From: Erythrocercus mccallii
Lineage: Eukaryota > Chordata > Aves > Passeriformes > Dicruridae
Direction of reading: 5' to 3'
Assembly: GCA_013397435.1 (NCBI GenBank)
Contig: VZRG01002381.1
Coordinates: 1-64,000, forward strand
Length of the DNA stretch: 64,000 nt
The notes beneath the pieces were generated by a model, which was not told where the DNA came from, made no database searches, and saw nothing but the letters and a program-made list of their open reading frames with translations. Below are positions 36,775 through 51,700 of the stretch, piece by piece (position 1 is the first letter of the stretch; each line of letters opens with the position of its first letter). A program made the position numbers and the translations under genes.

Positions 36775-39700
36775 GTATCGGGCGGACACTGAGGGCAGGC
36801 GAGGTGTGGGACTCTGCGCGGCTCAGCGAGCCCGCCGACACCCGCCGGACTTCTCTCTGCGCTCCGCGGCCCGTGGGGCGGGGATGGGTGTGAGGGGCAC
36901 CGCGGCCGCTTGCGGCGGCTCAGGGCGACCGGCCGCTGGAACGTCCCCGCTCCGCGGTCGAGCGGGCGGCAGGGTTGGCCTTTTCATCTCTGTTCAGTTG
37001 CCCCGTAATTCGTAGGAGGAAGAAATAGTCATAGGTACCACGGAGGGGGAGAGATGCGGACTTTGGGGGCCGGGGAAGGGCGGCTGCTCGGCAGGGTTGA
37101 AATTCGGTGTCTCGTGAGGAGCAGAGCGTGGGCGCCCCGTCTCCAGCCGTGACCGCTGCTGTCGCTGCCAGAGCGGGTGGCCTTGGCTGGCCCCTGGCTC
37201 GCAGGGGGCCCCAGGAGAGGACCCTGCGAGAGGCAGACGCCTCCCGTTCACCTCTCCCGCAGCTTCCTGCGTTGCACAGTTCTCTGGCCGGGCTCCCAGC
37301 TGGCATCCCTCCCTACCTACGGGCCAGGGGCACCCTCGGGAGCGCTGCTCTTCACACAGGAGCCGTTTCACCTGGGTCACAACTTTTGTTGCCCTTTGTT
37401 TTTGCCCGTTTAAATATGTCGCTTCCAACTGGGGAAAGGGACCAGGGCTTAGCAATGCACATTGTGTCAATGTCTTGTAACAACTGAAGAGAGGAAACTG
37501 GACTGTTCTGTTCAGTGCAATTTCACCTGTACTGTGCTGTTAGCAGAGAGCATTGAAATTTCAGGAGAGAATGACAGTGTTGCTTCTGTTGCTGAAATCA
37601 GTAGTGAAATAAAAATGTAGCACAAGTCTAGATAAGAAACAACTAAGGGAGAATGTTACTTATGAAACTATGTGATATGAAGATAGGAAATAGTGGTTAG
37701 TTTGCCTGTGATGACACAAAAGGCTTGGGGACACCAAATGAAAATACTGAATGGTGGATTCAGAACAAATTAAAATACCTGTCTCTTCTTAGGATGCATA
37801 ATTAAAACATGGCATTCACTGACACAATATTGTAGATTCTAAGACTTATACACAGTTTCAAAAAAGGGAAAAATCAAGCAGCAGTCCATTAAGAAGTGTG
37901 ATGCACCAGGAACACAACCACTTTGGGAAATCCAAAATTCACAAACTGAGGAAAGCTGGGACCAGAAAGTTATTTGTTAACTAGCTATTTCCTATGCTCT
38001 TAAGCTCTTCCCTAGGCATCTACCATGGGCATCACTCAGAAATGGGATACCATGCTATACTGGCCTTTGATCTCAGACAGTAGTACCCTTACGTTAGTGC
38101 TGCTTAAGGATTAAAGGTTCCACTTAAATGTGTAGCCCTACTGGAGGCAGGCAGTCTTGTGCCTGTCAGTTTATGTGTCTACCTGCAGATTACTTCAATT
38201 TTTCAGTAATTCAAATTTTTTTCCAAAAATATTAGCAACAAGCATCTGAGATTGTACTACTTGCTATGTATGTTAAACAGGCTTCTGAATACATGAAATA
38301 GTGGTTTTACCTTCATACTTAGTACACAGAACACAGGCGAGCATTTTATTCATTAAGTGGTTGTTCCTCTCTTGAATTTTGCTACTTCAGGTAAAATACA
38401 GTCTTTCACATGAATAATTTTAAAATGTTCTCTGGCAGCACAATGGTGATCTAAAGAGAGGATTACTGCATGCTTATTAAAAAGTTTTTTATGCAGATAC
38501 GAACGTTAATTTTTGAAGCTACTGGCTACATATTGTACTTTGAACTTTGGTTCTTTCCCACAGAAACTTTCTGGGACTAAGCTGATTTTATAGTGTCATT
38601 AACTATTCATAATTAACTAAATCATTAAATGGCACAGAAATATTTAAAATACTGGATAAAACCTCGGGTTAGAGTATGTTAAGATGTTGGCATGCTTTAC
38701 TAGTAAGTCCTGAAATGAATTTCATTTCCCTGATTCAGGAATGTTTTTTACTGATCAATTATATTAGGCAAAATATTTTCAAAAATACTAGATTCACATT
38801 TCTGCCTTTGAAACATGACTAAGAATGTCTTTGTTTAGCAGTCTACCTCTGAGTTTGTATATATTTCTGTCCTTCCACTTATTATTTTTCAGAGAATTAC
38901 AGAAGATTATGGGTCAAACTTATACAGGAATTAGCTGCTTAATTCCCCTTTGATTTCTCACTGAAAAAAAAAGGGATTTATGTATCAAAATACCTCTACA
39001 AATCTAAGTCTATGACAACTTTTTAAAATCCTTAATAGACTATGTGCAAAATCCTTGTTCTCATGTGTAGTGTTTTCCTTGTCTTCCTGAAATAGGTAGA
39101 AACCGATGACCAAATAGCCCTCCTTAGTAAGCCCAGGAATAAAGGAGGAAACAGTGATCTGGCATCAGCTGGGTTTAACATTATTAATTCAATCATAGGA
39201 TCAGGCATTATAGGTAAGTCTACTTTTCTTCACTATCCCGTGTTCAGCCTTGTTTATTCATGCATGGCTATCCAGCTTGGAGAATAACACTGACTCCTTA
39301 CTTTCTGCTGCTGTTTTAAAAGTTTTTTCTCTGTATTTATTTGCTTACTTTGCAAAAATGCAGAGGTGTCAGTTGAGACCACACCTCAGGGATAAATAAC
39401 CCAGAGTCTCTTGGCCATAATGATCAGATGTTGGGTAGGTGCTGACTGAACTTCATACTTAAGCAACACTTTGTCCACTGAAAAATATTTTTTTGAGGTT
39501 ATTAAGGATGCTGGTCCAATTTGGGAGATTACTAGCATTTTTTAAAATCTGAATTTTTCTTTACTTTGATTCTCACTAATAAATATTTGGAAAGAGTCTT
39601 CTAGAATCTTTCTTTCTCTGCTTTGCAGGATTGCCATATTCAATGAAGGAAGCTGGTTTTCCTCTAGGAGTACTGCTTTTGCTTGTGGTTGCCTATATTA

Positions 39701-42700
39701 CAGGTACTCTAAAGGCAGTTTCTGTTGTAAAGATAAAATTAGTCCTGCAATATGTTAGCTGATCTTGAGCTTAATGATACCTTAAACAAGTATATCTGTG
39801 ACAATAAAAATGACTAATTTTTTCCTTACGTCGCTAATCCCTTGAGCAGATTAGTAAAAGTAGAGAATTACACTGTACAACACATGAAGCTGCTTTTTGA
39901 CTGCATTTATTTTCATAAAGCCTTAGTTCCCTAGTCGAGGTAACATTTGAAAGAGTGTTCTTATTCGTGCCCTCATAATCATCTGTTTGAGTCCATTGTT
40001 TTTATCCTAATTAAGACACTGAGTCTTGAGTGGGTTGTATATGACTTTTTAAAAATAGACAGCAGAATGAAAACCTTTGATTGTACTATGATTTTAAGTA
40101 TTTTTCTTCCAGTATGAGCCTATAGCTCCTGGATTTGGTGGGTTGAAAGATTTTGTGAGATTTCTCATCCCTGCTCTTCCTAGTGCCACTGCTTTTCTTC
40201 TTACAGACTTTTTTTTTTTAAAGGAGTGAAAGAAGGTGAAAAGTAATCAAACACAAGTTGACTTATATTATCTTTAACAGTAATTTTATATTTTAACAGA
40301 TTACTCCATTATATTATTGATCAAAGGAGGAAATCTGTCCAGTACCAAATCCTATCAAGAGCTGGTCAAAAAAACATATGGTATTGTAGGTTATCTAATC
40401 CTTTCAACTCTCCAGTTTTTATATCCATTTATTGGTAAGATCACGTAAAATATAAATGTTTAAGTTTTATAAGGAACAAGCTTTTCCACATGAATTCATT
40501 GTTTTACTGATTGAATATTAAGAACTATATAAAGAATGTACTGTATATGCTTTGCTGTTTAAAAAAAATATTATGTTGTGGGTTCTGAAGAATGACTGAG
40601 TAGTAATGCAATGAATTGAAGGATCAGAATAATAGAAAAGGAGTAAAATGTAATAGAAGAGAAATTGGTCAGCACACATATAAAAATTAATGACAAAAGT
40701 GCCTAGAAAAATAGCAAAGGAGATTCTGTTCTAAATTGAGTAGCAGAGCACAAAGTTGATGTACCTGAAACAAAAAAAAAAAGTGAATTTAGGAGTATAC
40801 TGAATTAGTATTTTTTTGGAGATGCAATGTTGCTGTAATTGGGGAAGCCACTTTAGGTCTTACTAGATTATGTGCTGTCATTGCTCTTCAAATGCATTAA
40901 TTCAGCCTCATACCCAACAAGGTACTAGGAAATTGGGCAGTCAAGACCCCTTTGAAGAAGAAATAGTAAATGAACAAAAAGGTATAATCTGGGCAGGAAT
41001 TTATTAGACCAGAAGTTTGAAATAAAGTTACATTCTGAATCTGTCCCCTGCTGTAGAAACGTAATTAAATCTTAAATAATCTTGATATTTTCACGTATGG
41101 GGCTGCAAGACATGATGACTTGAGATATCAAGAGTCTGGACTTGGTGATCACACAGTCACATATCAAAATTCCTATTTTGGGTCTGGCTACAGGTACCTA
41201 AGATTTTTAAGGGTGTCAAGTTACTGCAGGCAACAGTGTTACAGATTTAATTATACTCGTTTGAAAATCAATTTCTCCATTGATTATACAAAAAAAAAAT
41301 TGTAGAGGTCTCAGTCCTTACCATAGAGCTATGGTTATGTTCTTGTATGTGTTTGAATTAGTTTATATAAGTACTATTAATGACACAACACTGAATATTT
41401 ATATATAGTTAAGGTCAGTACCTAAATATATGCTGTCTAAATACTGAAGACCACGAGAGTATATAAATATATGTTGTGTGTATGTATACACACGTGCACA
41501 GATTTACGGACTCTTAGCGTAGAGTTAGATAAGAATGAAATATGAGTGTTAGGGCTATAGCACTTATTAATGAGAGGGAGGAATCAAAGTCCATATCTGA
41601 TATCTTAATCTATTTTCCCTTTTTTTTTTTTGGTTTAGAGAGTTTGCTAGCTTTTTGCATGAGCTAGAAAGTCCTTTGCATTTCATTGCAAAGCTGATTA
41701 TTAGACTAACACAGGAGATATACTAAATGGAAACAAGCATTTGAAAATAAACTGATAAAGAATTGCTATTTGAAACAAACAGTTTTAAAAAGCCTTTTTT
41801 ATCCTCTTCTGAAATAAGTTTATATGGCCACTCAGCACAACGGCCTTGCTTATCAGGCTTTATTATTGCTTAGGTTGTACCTGTTAAAAAAAGGAAGCAT
41901 TAAATAATTATTTTTTAAAACCTGAAACTTACAAGTTGTTGCTGCTAGCCAGAATTCATATTACAGGGATAGTGGCATATAATCCTGAAGTCTACAAAAT
42001 GTGTGTATTCAGTGTTAATCAAATGTTTTGAATATGACCTGTACTAACAAAAAACTTACTTTCTTTAAGCTATGATCAGTTACAACATAATAACAGGAGA
42101 CACTTTAACTAAAGTTTTTCAGAGGATTCCTGGAGGTAAGATGCATTTAAAAATTTTAAGAATGGGAGATTATGTATTGGATAAAAGCATAGTATAAGTT
42201 TTTTGGAATTACCTGTAACTTAGCTTTTAAATTACTCTTAAGTTTAGTTCAAATTAAGAACTTGAAGCATATATCTATGAGTGGGGTTTTTTGAGTTTGT
42301 TTTTTTTTCTTTAATAAGCCTTTCCCAAATAAAAACTATGAATCCTAGTCCTTGGCTATCCGTGGACTCAGTGTCAGTGAAGAGACCAGATGCTTCAGTG
42401 AAATACTAAGCAAGTAGAAGTGAGTCTTCCACAAGATAATTGGGTTTTGTAAATTTTTTTAGATATTTCCAATAATAATAATAATAATTATTTAAATAGC
42501 AAAACTGTACTTCATCTAGTGAATAATTCTGGATAAGTTGCAAATAATATAATGATTGTAATGCTTTTTAACTCATGCCTCCTTGTCTCCCTTCCTGTGC
42601 TCTAAGTTTTCACAGCAGCATTAGTGGAGCAGTATGTGTATGTGTTTGATATCTACTTTAGCACAAAAGCAGCTAAGTTAAAACATTGTTCACTGGGAAA

Positions 42701-45700
42701 TTAAACTGAGAGAAAGCACGTCTGTAATGAAGTGGCAATGCGAATTTGTATGAACTGTTGCATTTCCACAGGAGAGCTTTGATTTTCAGCATGTGAAACC
42801 TGAAAGGTGTGGATGTAGTTTTAATTGTCACACTCTGTTGTTCTGTGAATACCTGATCAAATTGATAGTGACTGAATATCTAGTAATTTATATATAATAT
42901 GACTTATAGGGAGAATTCCCAGCATGGCAAATCCTATTACCTATCTGGGAGAATACTTGCCTGGAAAGAGGTGGGAAAGCATAATCTCCCAAAGATAAGA
43001 GGGAACAGAACACTGAGTTTTCCATGTCAATTGCCAGTCACTTTCCAGCCATAATTATTCCTCAAGTATTCATTCAAGCCAATGATTTATGGTGGCCTCA
43101 CTGACACTTAGAGATATTTTATTTTAAGTTGTCATTGGCTTGAAAAAACTCACCAGTTATGCAAACAAATCCCACTGATTGCATGGACTATTATAACAGC
43201 GTTGTTGCCTTCACATGGTAATCTGCTTTGCAGTGAAAGCCAGCTGATGGCAAGAAAGGAGCTGCTCAAAAGAAACCTCAAAATTAACTTATTTTAGGCC
43301 ATTTCATAGAAAACAATGCTATCCTAAACAGCACAGTAATTGATGTCAACCCAGAGTATCAAAAAATTCTCAAGGCTAAATGGCAGAAAGAAGTAGTAGA
43401 ATTTTTTACTTGCACTCTCCCAGCACTGACCCAGACATGATGAAAGACATTAATACCAATCTATATGTAGGAATCCAGACTTAGCAATTTTGATTTAATA
43501 TATCCCATATGTTATGCATTTGGTTTGAATTTGCAGAATTCTTCTATTTATGCCTATGCTGTGCATGGCTTCCTCAGTGTTAGTTAATGCCTAGTTTTCA
43601 GTGTTACTTAGTCTGAGTAAAGGGAATAAAAACTTGATCACCAACAGTTTTTACTTCTAACCTTTCAAATGTAGCTAATCTTTTTTCTCAAGCTAGTCTC
43701 TTAAAAAAATAAATTATTTTGTTTTTTTGCTTTAGTTGGGCTGGATAACGTGCTTACCGACCGTCACTTCATAATTCTTCTTACCACCATCATCTTTACC
43801 TTACCTATATCTTTATATCGAGACATAGCAAAGTTGGGAAAGGTAAGTCATAACAGCAGTTGATTTTTGGTTTATTGTTCTGTATGCCATTGAAAATAAG
43901 TGCCAGTCATAATTTGTGTAAATAGTTAACAAATGCATTACGCTGCTTAAAGGACAACCTTTCAGCAGCTTACTGACTGAAGTCATGTTCTTACCTTTAC
44001 AGGTATCTCTTCTTTCTCTGATTCTAACCATTGTCATCCTGGTTATTGTGATGGTGAGGACAGTAACCTTCAGTCCACAAGTGTGAGTATTCTTACACTT
44101 GCCACGAAGTGAACTTTTGTTTATATATAATGTTATTTCACTATTGCATTTACCTGCATAGTTGTGGAACATGCCTGCTTTGGAACAGACAGATAATTGA
44201 AAAATCTCTGTCAACAGAGGTAAAAATGAACAGCTAAATAGACTTCATCCTTTATAGTTTTTTCTTCTACTGAGTATAAGCAAATCTAGAGAGTCTTAAA
44301 ACCCCTAGAGTTAAATGAGAGATTATGGATGAATAATAGCAGGTGGGTCCTGAATCGGCGTGTGAGATTGTCTGTCATTTGAGATTTTTAAATTTTTTTT
44401 TGCCATTATTGTGAGACTGCCTATATTTACAATCTTAAAATAGCTACTACTACTCTTTTTTTGATAAGATAAATATAATAATTTCATAATAAAAATTGAA
44501 TACAAATACTAAGACTCTTTTAAAAAGAACACGATAATAAAATCTTTATTGTGTCATTTGAGAAAACAGCTATATAATAGGAAAAACTCTTACAGCACTC
44601 ATACTCTGAAAGTGGTATTTAACATTTGACTTTGGAGTGTTCTAGACAATTTAGTACACGTAAGTATGTGTTGTGACATTATTTTTATGATTATATTACA
44701 AGAAAGTGCTATGCCTTCCTTAAAGACTTAGAAAGGCTGTCTTTTTTCTCACCCTTTAAATGTATAGATGTATTAATAAAGATGACAAATTCTGTTTCTG
44801 AATGTGCTTTTTTATTTATTGGAACAGGTTTATATGGTACTTCTTATGTTTCCCTAAGTATATTCTTCCACCAGGATTGTTTCATCAGTGTTAGGCACAA
44901 TTGTTCATTCGTATTACTGCTGTGATACATGGGTTAATTGCAGGGTATTCAGGTTTAATGGTAGGAAGATGCCTAGAATAGCAGTTTTTTAAGTTATACC
45001 AGATGATGTTGTCTGTCATCCACAAAAATCTCTCTCTCAGAACACTGTGGAACTTCCCTCCCCACCATATTTCTGGACCAGCATATTTTTCACACTGAGT
45101 GTCAAAGGGATATTTTAAAGGTTAATCTCAAAACTCCCTGTTAAAAAAGGAAAATGCTATATATAATACTTAGTGATAACCTTGTTACTATGGTAACATT
45201 TCTTCTCCAGAGTTGTGATGCACTGAAAAATATGGAATGCATGGTTTTATTTTTTCTTACAGTACGTGCTGTTTAGTTTCTGAGTGATTCTTGAAGTTTT
45301 ACTTCTTAGTTCTTTAGAGACTTCCATTTCTGCCTTTACACTTCTTGTTTTCAAAAATGCGTCTAGCAAGTTGATAAACAGTTGGTAATTTTTTTTTCTC
45401 ATCAACATTCTATTAATGTCTACTTTTACTATTTTTGCTATTTTTATTTTACAGTTAGACATGGACATATACTTTAGTTGTTAAAATTCTCTTCTATTTT
45501 GTTAGTTGTATAATGGTATGACTTCTTTTTTTGCAATGAAAATAAAGAACACTGTTATATTTTAATATGGGTCTCGTCATATTACAGGTGAATCAGGTGA
45601 ATTAACACATTTGCTGGGAATCCTTATTAAAATACAATAGAAGTCAGAGTTCTCAAAGAGATTTTTAAAAATCATTATTATGAAAGCACAGTTCTTGTAT

Positions 45701-48700
45701 CTGTCATACATGAAAAGAATTTGTACAATCCTGGATAAAGACTTGATGGGGACAAGAACATTTAATCCCTACAATTGTTGTATGGCAGAATTTATGTGCC
45801 TGCCATTGATGACAAGTGATTGCCAAGAACAAACTAGACAATGCCATGGTTTCCTATTCCAATCCTTAACTAGCCTTTTCTTATGAATTATTCCTAAATG
45901 TGTATGACTCCATGTGCTTCTTGGCCTAACCACAGTGGATATGAACAGCAAACTGTTTATGCTTTTTCAAGTGCTTGAAAAACACCTGTAAAAAGCTATA
46001 ATTTGTCCCCCTTTGGGGATCCTTCTTATAGAGTAAACAAGCACAGTTCCTTTAGGGTTTATCTTCTTGTCAATTCCTGTGCTTTTAATAATGATCAATG
46101 GCTGCCTTAAGTTTTCTGCAAATTAAAGTGGAATTGTGGTGCCCCACAATTGTGGTGCTGCCTGAGATACTTTCTCTGAGGAGCAGAGAAGAAAGATTGA
46201 TGTATCTTAAATGTGAAGTGTTTTAAGATCCCTTTCAACTATATCCCTTGAGAAGAGCCATGCCTCTGTTTATGTAACCTAGTTTGATGTTAGCCTCTTT
46301 GGAAAATAGCATGATACCATGAATGTGCCTTGAGTTTGCAGTCTAACAGAACTACCAAGCACGAGGTACTCTGCAGAACTGTTTGCTGGTGAATTTTCCT
46401 TTCTTTGATACTCTTCTCATGAAGTTTGGGATTTCTTTTCTTTGTTTGTTTGTTCTCCCTGCCTTGTTCTTTTAAAGCCTTTTTATCCTCTGCCTAACTG
46501 TAGAATATGTCATTACAGAATTGAATGCTGCTTTATCAGCTGATTTCTCCATTTACCAACATATTTATGATTTTTCTTTTTTCATCCCATTCTCTAGCAA
46601 GATTATGTTAATTTCACATTTCATGCTTTTCATTAAAGACACTTTTTGCTTCTTGTTCCATCTTTCAAGTAATTGCTGAATACATTCAAAAGTACTGGAC
46701 TCAGATCAGGTTCCACTGGAATCCCATTTTGATATCTTCCTGCTTTGATAATTACTTTCTGAGTAGTAATCAGATTTCATTTACCTTTAGATTTTTTGAA
46801 GTGAATACTTCTTCCCTTTGAGAGGTACAAGATCATTATGTGGAAATGATAATTTTTTTTTGCTTAAATGAAATCCACGCTCTAGTTGAAAATTAAATCT
46901 TACTTGGACAACAAAGCAATAGAGGATATTTTCTGCAATAATCTGAAACTTTCTGCAGTGTTTTAGACCATCAGAGAAACAACAAGATTATTACTATTTT
47001 AAACAGGAATTACAAGGTTCTGAATGTTGCTTCTTTTTATTTGATTTGGGTTTGGGGCAGGTTGTCCAAGGACATTTTAGGAATGTTATTGTTACATTCT
47101 CATGAGAAAAACAAAATGTATTTAGGATGCAGGATTACTTGGTTTAATTTTTTTCCTCTTATGACAAATATAAAATGGACGTACTTCTTTTTTCAGTTTT
47201 GGTTTTGATAACTATCACCCATATGATTATTGTTGACTGAATGACATAATAAACCTGCAGATAGAATCCAGTGTTCTGGATTATTAAGAGTTCATTCTCA
47301 GTATTTTAAGATGTTAGATAAAAATATATTTGGACCTGATCTTTATTCCCATCTGCTTATGGCTGGGTATTTACTTACTGTGATCAGAAAAAATAGGTAA
47401 GAATTAGCTTGAACTGTAAAGTGCAGCATGTTAATACTGCATGGAATATCTTCATGCTTCAAACCTGAAACTAACATTCCCTGCTGTAAAAGGAAATATT
47501 TTATGTAGCTTATAAAGAGGAATCATTTTAATTTAATTTGGTGTTCTTTAGCAAGAATGTTATGATGTCAGTGTCTCCATAATACATAAATGTCTATGAA
47601 AAACTTCAAGAGCATCTGCTACACATAAAGAGGATGTGAGAATTACTCAACTGGCAGCTGATTACTGGGATAAAACACCAAGGGCTCAGGAAAAAAACTT
47701 GAAAGTAAAAAGTTGATTCTTTCCTTCATATAAAAAAATCTGGGTAAACTTTAATGTGTGATGAAATTAAAAAAACCCAACTAAGCTACTTTATGTTTAC
47801 AGAACTGTTAAGTAATTCATTAAGGAAGAAAGAAGAGTAGAAGTAGCTGTATCTAAAGCTAGGCTGACATAACAGCTTTGCCTTATCTGTGTTCTTTCAC
47901 AAGATGACATTGATTAATGTAAAATCCAAGGCTAATGTGAGCCCTATTCATTTTCTTTCCATTATATTGCTTAAAGTTATATTCAGCATCTATGGACTTT
48001 TCAGTATCTTTAAACTTTTAAAGTTCAAAAAGACTTAGAAAGGTATTTTACCTTATAATAGAATTAAATTGAAATATTACAATAATTTCCTGAATGTTTA
48101 AATCATTGAATTAAACCTGAATGAATCTGTGAGATGATTCTGGATTATACGGTTAACTTCTGATTTGCACCTAAACTTGGCAGTTTGACCCTGATCTTCA
48201 ATCCAAAACAATGGAAGTCTTTTGCTCATTACAACATGTAGCTCCCCTGTCAAATATATGACTTTGCTACTCTCTAGAAATCACCTTTCTTTTTTCAAGT
48301 CTGTGTTTCATAGTCACAAGCTGGTTGACATCAGGGATATTTATTTCTCTTGCCTTCATTAAAGATGTTTTGCTTCTCATGCACTCTTCTGCTGCAGCAT
48401 GTCTATATAAATGACAGAAAAGATTTTTGTATACATCGATCTTAAGATGGGGACTATTATGCTGCAAGTGTTTTAGAAGAAGTGAAAGAGGCCATATTAG
48501 ACTGCCAAACAAATTTGCCCAACTCTTGCTCCTGATCTGGATGCACACGCTGTTAGGATGACTTATCCTTTGCCTGGTTCAGTTGTTCTTCTCAAATTCC
48601 CCATTCTTTTGTAGATAAACATGAATATTTTCAAAACTTTTTAGAACTCATTAATATGTTTATTATGGTATATTTTCACTTGCATATACTGAAGACAGTA

Positions 48701-51700
48701 AAGTCTTATTTTCTTACCCTCTAGGTCTTCTTCATTGCTAGGCCTCACTACATTCAGTCTGTCTTGCTTCCGTCTTAGTTTCAGCTAAGACTTTTTCCTT
48801 TATGGGAACTCCCTTAGACTGTCTTTTTACTTAATTTTTTACTATTCTTGTTCCAAGAACTACAGGTAAATTACACCTCAGGTTTCACTCTGTGTTTCCA
48901 CTTCTACTATACATGATAGCACATTTGTTAGCAAGTGCATTTAGTTCAAAACTTCATTTCTTCTCTTATCTTTCATTGTTCATCTAACTAGTACTTCAGC
49001 ATGAAAAAAACTTCCTGTACATGCAGGGATAGCCTATGCTTTTATACACTGAATGAGAAGCAGAGAGCTAGCTGGTTTTGTCATTCACAGATTTTCACAG
49101 CTAATGCTGTTCTTGTGTAAGCAGCAGTTAAAATCTTCCCCTAATAACTCCTAACAAGAATGTAGGTCAGAACAAAGGTCCCCTCAAAAAAAAAAATCAT
49201 CTTGAACAGTAGCAGCAGGATTGAAAACCCACAAGTTATCTTGTATTCTTGTGATATTCTTTCAGTGTGTGTATGCATCTGCCTACAGAGATGCATGTAT
49301 TTATATCCATATGTGTATGTTTACTTTGACAGATGATGTTTCCATTAGCTGCCCTTTGACTTGTGAGTGATTTTACGTGAGTGTTCACTATATGGCTCTT
49401 CCATAAGTAACACCTACTGTTTTCTGACACAGTTTCCTCTTTCTGAGAAATCTTTCTATGAAGTCTTATTTTATATAGACACTGTCATGTCACCTGCACC
49501 CTTTCCCAGGTGCTTTTCATATGTCTGTTTGTTCTGCAGACTGAACTTGGGGTAACTTCTTATTTATGTGATCACAGCTCTAGAACTGTTGACTCTCAGT
49601 TTCAAACACTCCAAAATGAAATTTCTGGCTGTGTGCTTTCACTGCGTGAGATCCCTCTATTCCTACGATATGAAAATGTTTTTCAAAGCACATGCAGCAG
49701 TATATGAGTTACTGAAGAAAATAGCACATCTGTACCAGCATACATTGTAGGACATTACAAGCTGCTGGCAGTGTTCAAATCAGGGATCTGAAATTCTTCC
49801 TCTATTCTGCAACTAGAATGGAAGGAATTTATCTTCTTAGGCTGCTAAATAAGCAGGATTTTGTTTTTTTGGATTTTTTCCCCCAAATAATACTCCTAAT
49901 CTGATTTGTCATTCATTGGTAAAGCAAAGCAATATCTTGGTCTTTTGCATATTGCTAGTGCATAAGCTAACACTGTGCAAGGGGGAGACCAGCTCCTGTA
50001 ATCACAGGGTTTTTTAATTAATTGGCCACTTCAGTAAAAATCTTTCAAGTGAAATTAATGTGCTTTCTGAATTCTCTTTTTAAATTTGTATTTGTATTAT
50101 CTCATAATATAGCATTGCTTAGGATGTACCTTTTCACAGAAATTAAATGTGTTTCAGGCAAAAGCATTCTTTATTTCTGTGCATTTAAAAATATTTTGGT
50201 TTATAAGGTATTAGATAATCTAACTTAATTATTACACTAGGAACGAGTCAAAGAAAACTGATAAGTTCTGCTGTCAAAGTAAAGTATAAAACACATTTTC
50301 ACTCTGTATGTTTATTATCAAAGCTGACCTCTAGTGGTTACAAAATGGAATAAATGTAGTGTTAGCTTCCTTTATACTCCTTCTATTTTGAAATATTATT
50401 GCAATTTTTCCAATCAGATGTGAATGTTTTCCTGAAAAATATTACATTTAAAGTTAATACTAATTTTTCAGACACATCTGTAGGTGTAGTGATTTGAAGT
50501 TGGTGGCACTCTAATACTAAGGGAGCTTATATAAGGAACAACAGTAGCTGTAGAGGGTCAGAACTCGTATTTCTAAAGACAAATACCAGATAGCTCTGTT
50601 TCATACATAGTACTTTACATCTACTTGCCAAGTCTGAGGATATTTTAGGAGGGCCATATTCAGCTGCTTAAGGCTTGAAGCAGTATGTTACAGCAGTTCA
50701 AGACAATATACTGTACCTGAGGACAAAAAAAGATAAATTGATTTTCTGTTCAGGTTCTGTTAACTTCAAAGTTAAGCATGGCAACCACAGCTTAAAAGCT
50801 GAAAAGTTGCTCTAAGTCAGAACTGAATGCATTAGCTACTTTAAATGTGGGTTTTATTAATACAAAAAAGGAAGGATTGACCATTTGAACTCAATAAATA
50901 GTAAGATAGGAGTTCTGAAAGATTAAACTGCAACTTTTTAACCTTTTTTATTATTACTTTTATTTTAATCTGTTTATTTTTAGGGGCTGGAGGTGTAATT
51001 TAAACATTTGAAAGCAATGAAGCCTGGCATAGCATATGCCACTGCAGCTGTCAAAACCAGCAAGAGGGAGAAATCGCCAAAGAGAGGGCGAGATAAAGCT
51101 GCCATTGTTACCTTTTCAGAACTGGCCTGAGTGCCATACTGCTTCCTAGGGCAGTAGGAAAAGAGCATCTTAAGGCCTCAGGTGGCAGCAGCTTTCCCTC
51201 TAAATAAAACCAGAGCAATCAAGGTTAGCCAGCTTTTTAAGAGCAAGCTTCTCTGGATTGTTTTTCATTATCTGTCCTTTAATATTACAAATTCAATATT
51301 TAACTAGCATGTGAATTTCATTTGATGATTTTACCAAATTTTATTTCTGGAAAAGGATGCTTTGTGTCCTTCCCCATTTTTTCATTTTGGCTCTTCATTC
51401 CAAAATGAAGTTCATGCAGTAAATGGTTTTTAGCAAAGATTGCTGATGGTGCTCCTCTAAGCATTGCAATTACCACAGGTCCACATCTGTGAGCATATCT
51501 TAGAGGAGGAGGTGTGGGGAATATTACATTCTTGCGTGCCTGTAAAAGTCTCCATGTACTCTCTTACAATTTCTTTCATGTTTTGTGAAGTAGCAGAATC
51601 TGTTTACTATGAGGAACTGTGTTGGAAGAGATGTAAAGAAAGGCAAAGTCCCTCACTTGATTTGTAGCCTAGTAAATTGGTATCTCTAGACTGCATGGAT

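Larger units (their letters stand above)
36440..37200 (+). promoter_or_regulatory. SLC38A11: CpG-island promoter and first exon of SLC38A11
   Basis: Dense GC/CpG sequence that begins abruptly near 36450 and fades after about 37200. It encloses the start codon (36745) and first splice donor (36775) of SLC38A11. No TATA box is evident, which is usual for island promoters. The exact transcription start is not determinable here. A GGGCC pentamer run lies inside it at 36561-36586. Confidence 0.8.

Noticed and set aside
36386..37015. 209-codon plus-strand ORF and several long ORFs on both strands in the SLC38A11 CpG island
   Set aside because: Overlapping open frames in all directions with Ala/Arg/Gly/Pro-only composition are a by-product of GC-rich DNA with few stop codons. 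Only the short MEPPAAAARQ segment joins a real gene.
36994..37470. 158-codon minus-strand ORF after SLC38A11 exon 1
   Set aside because: Low-complexity and Ser/Pro/Arg-rich, with no recognisable domain. It lies in the island and the start of intron 1.
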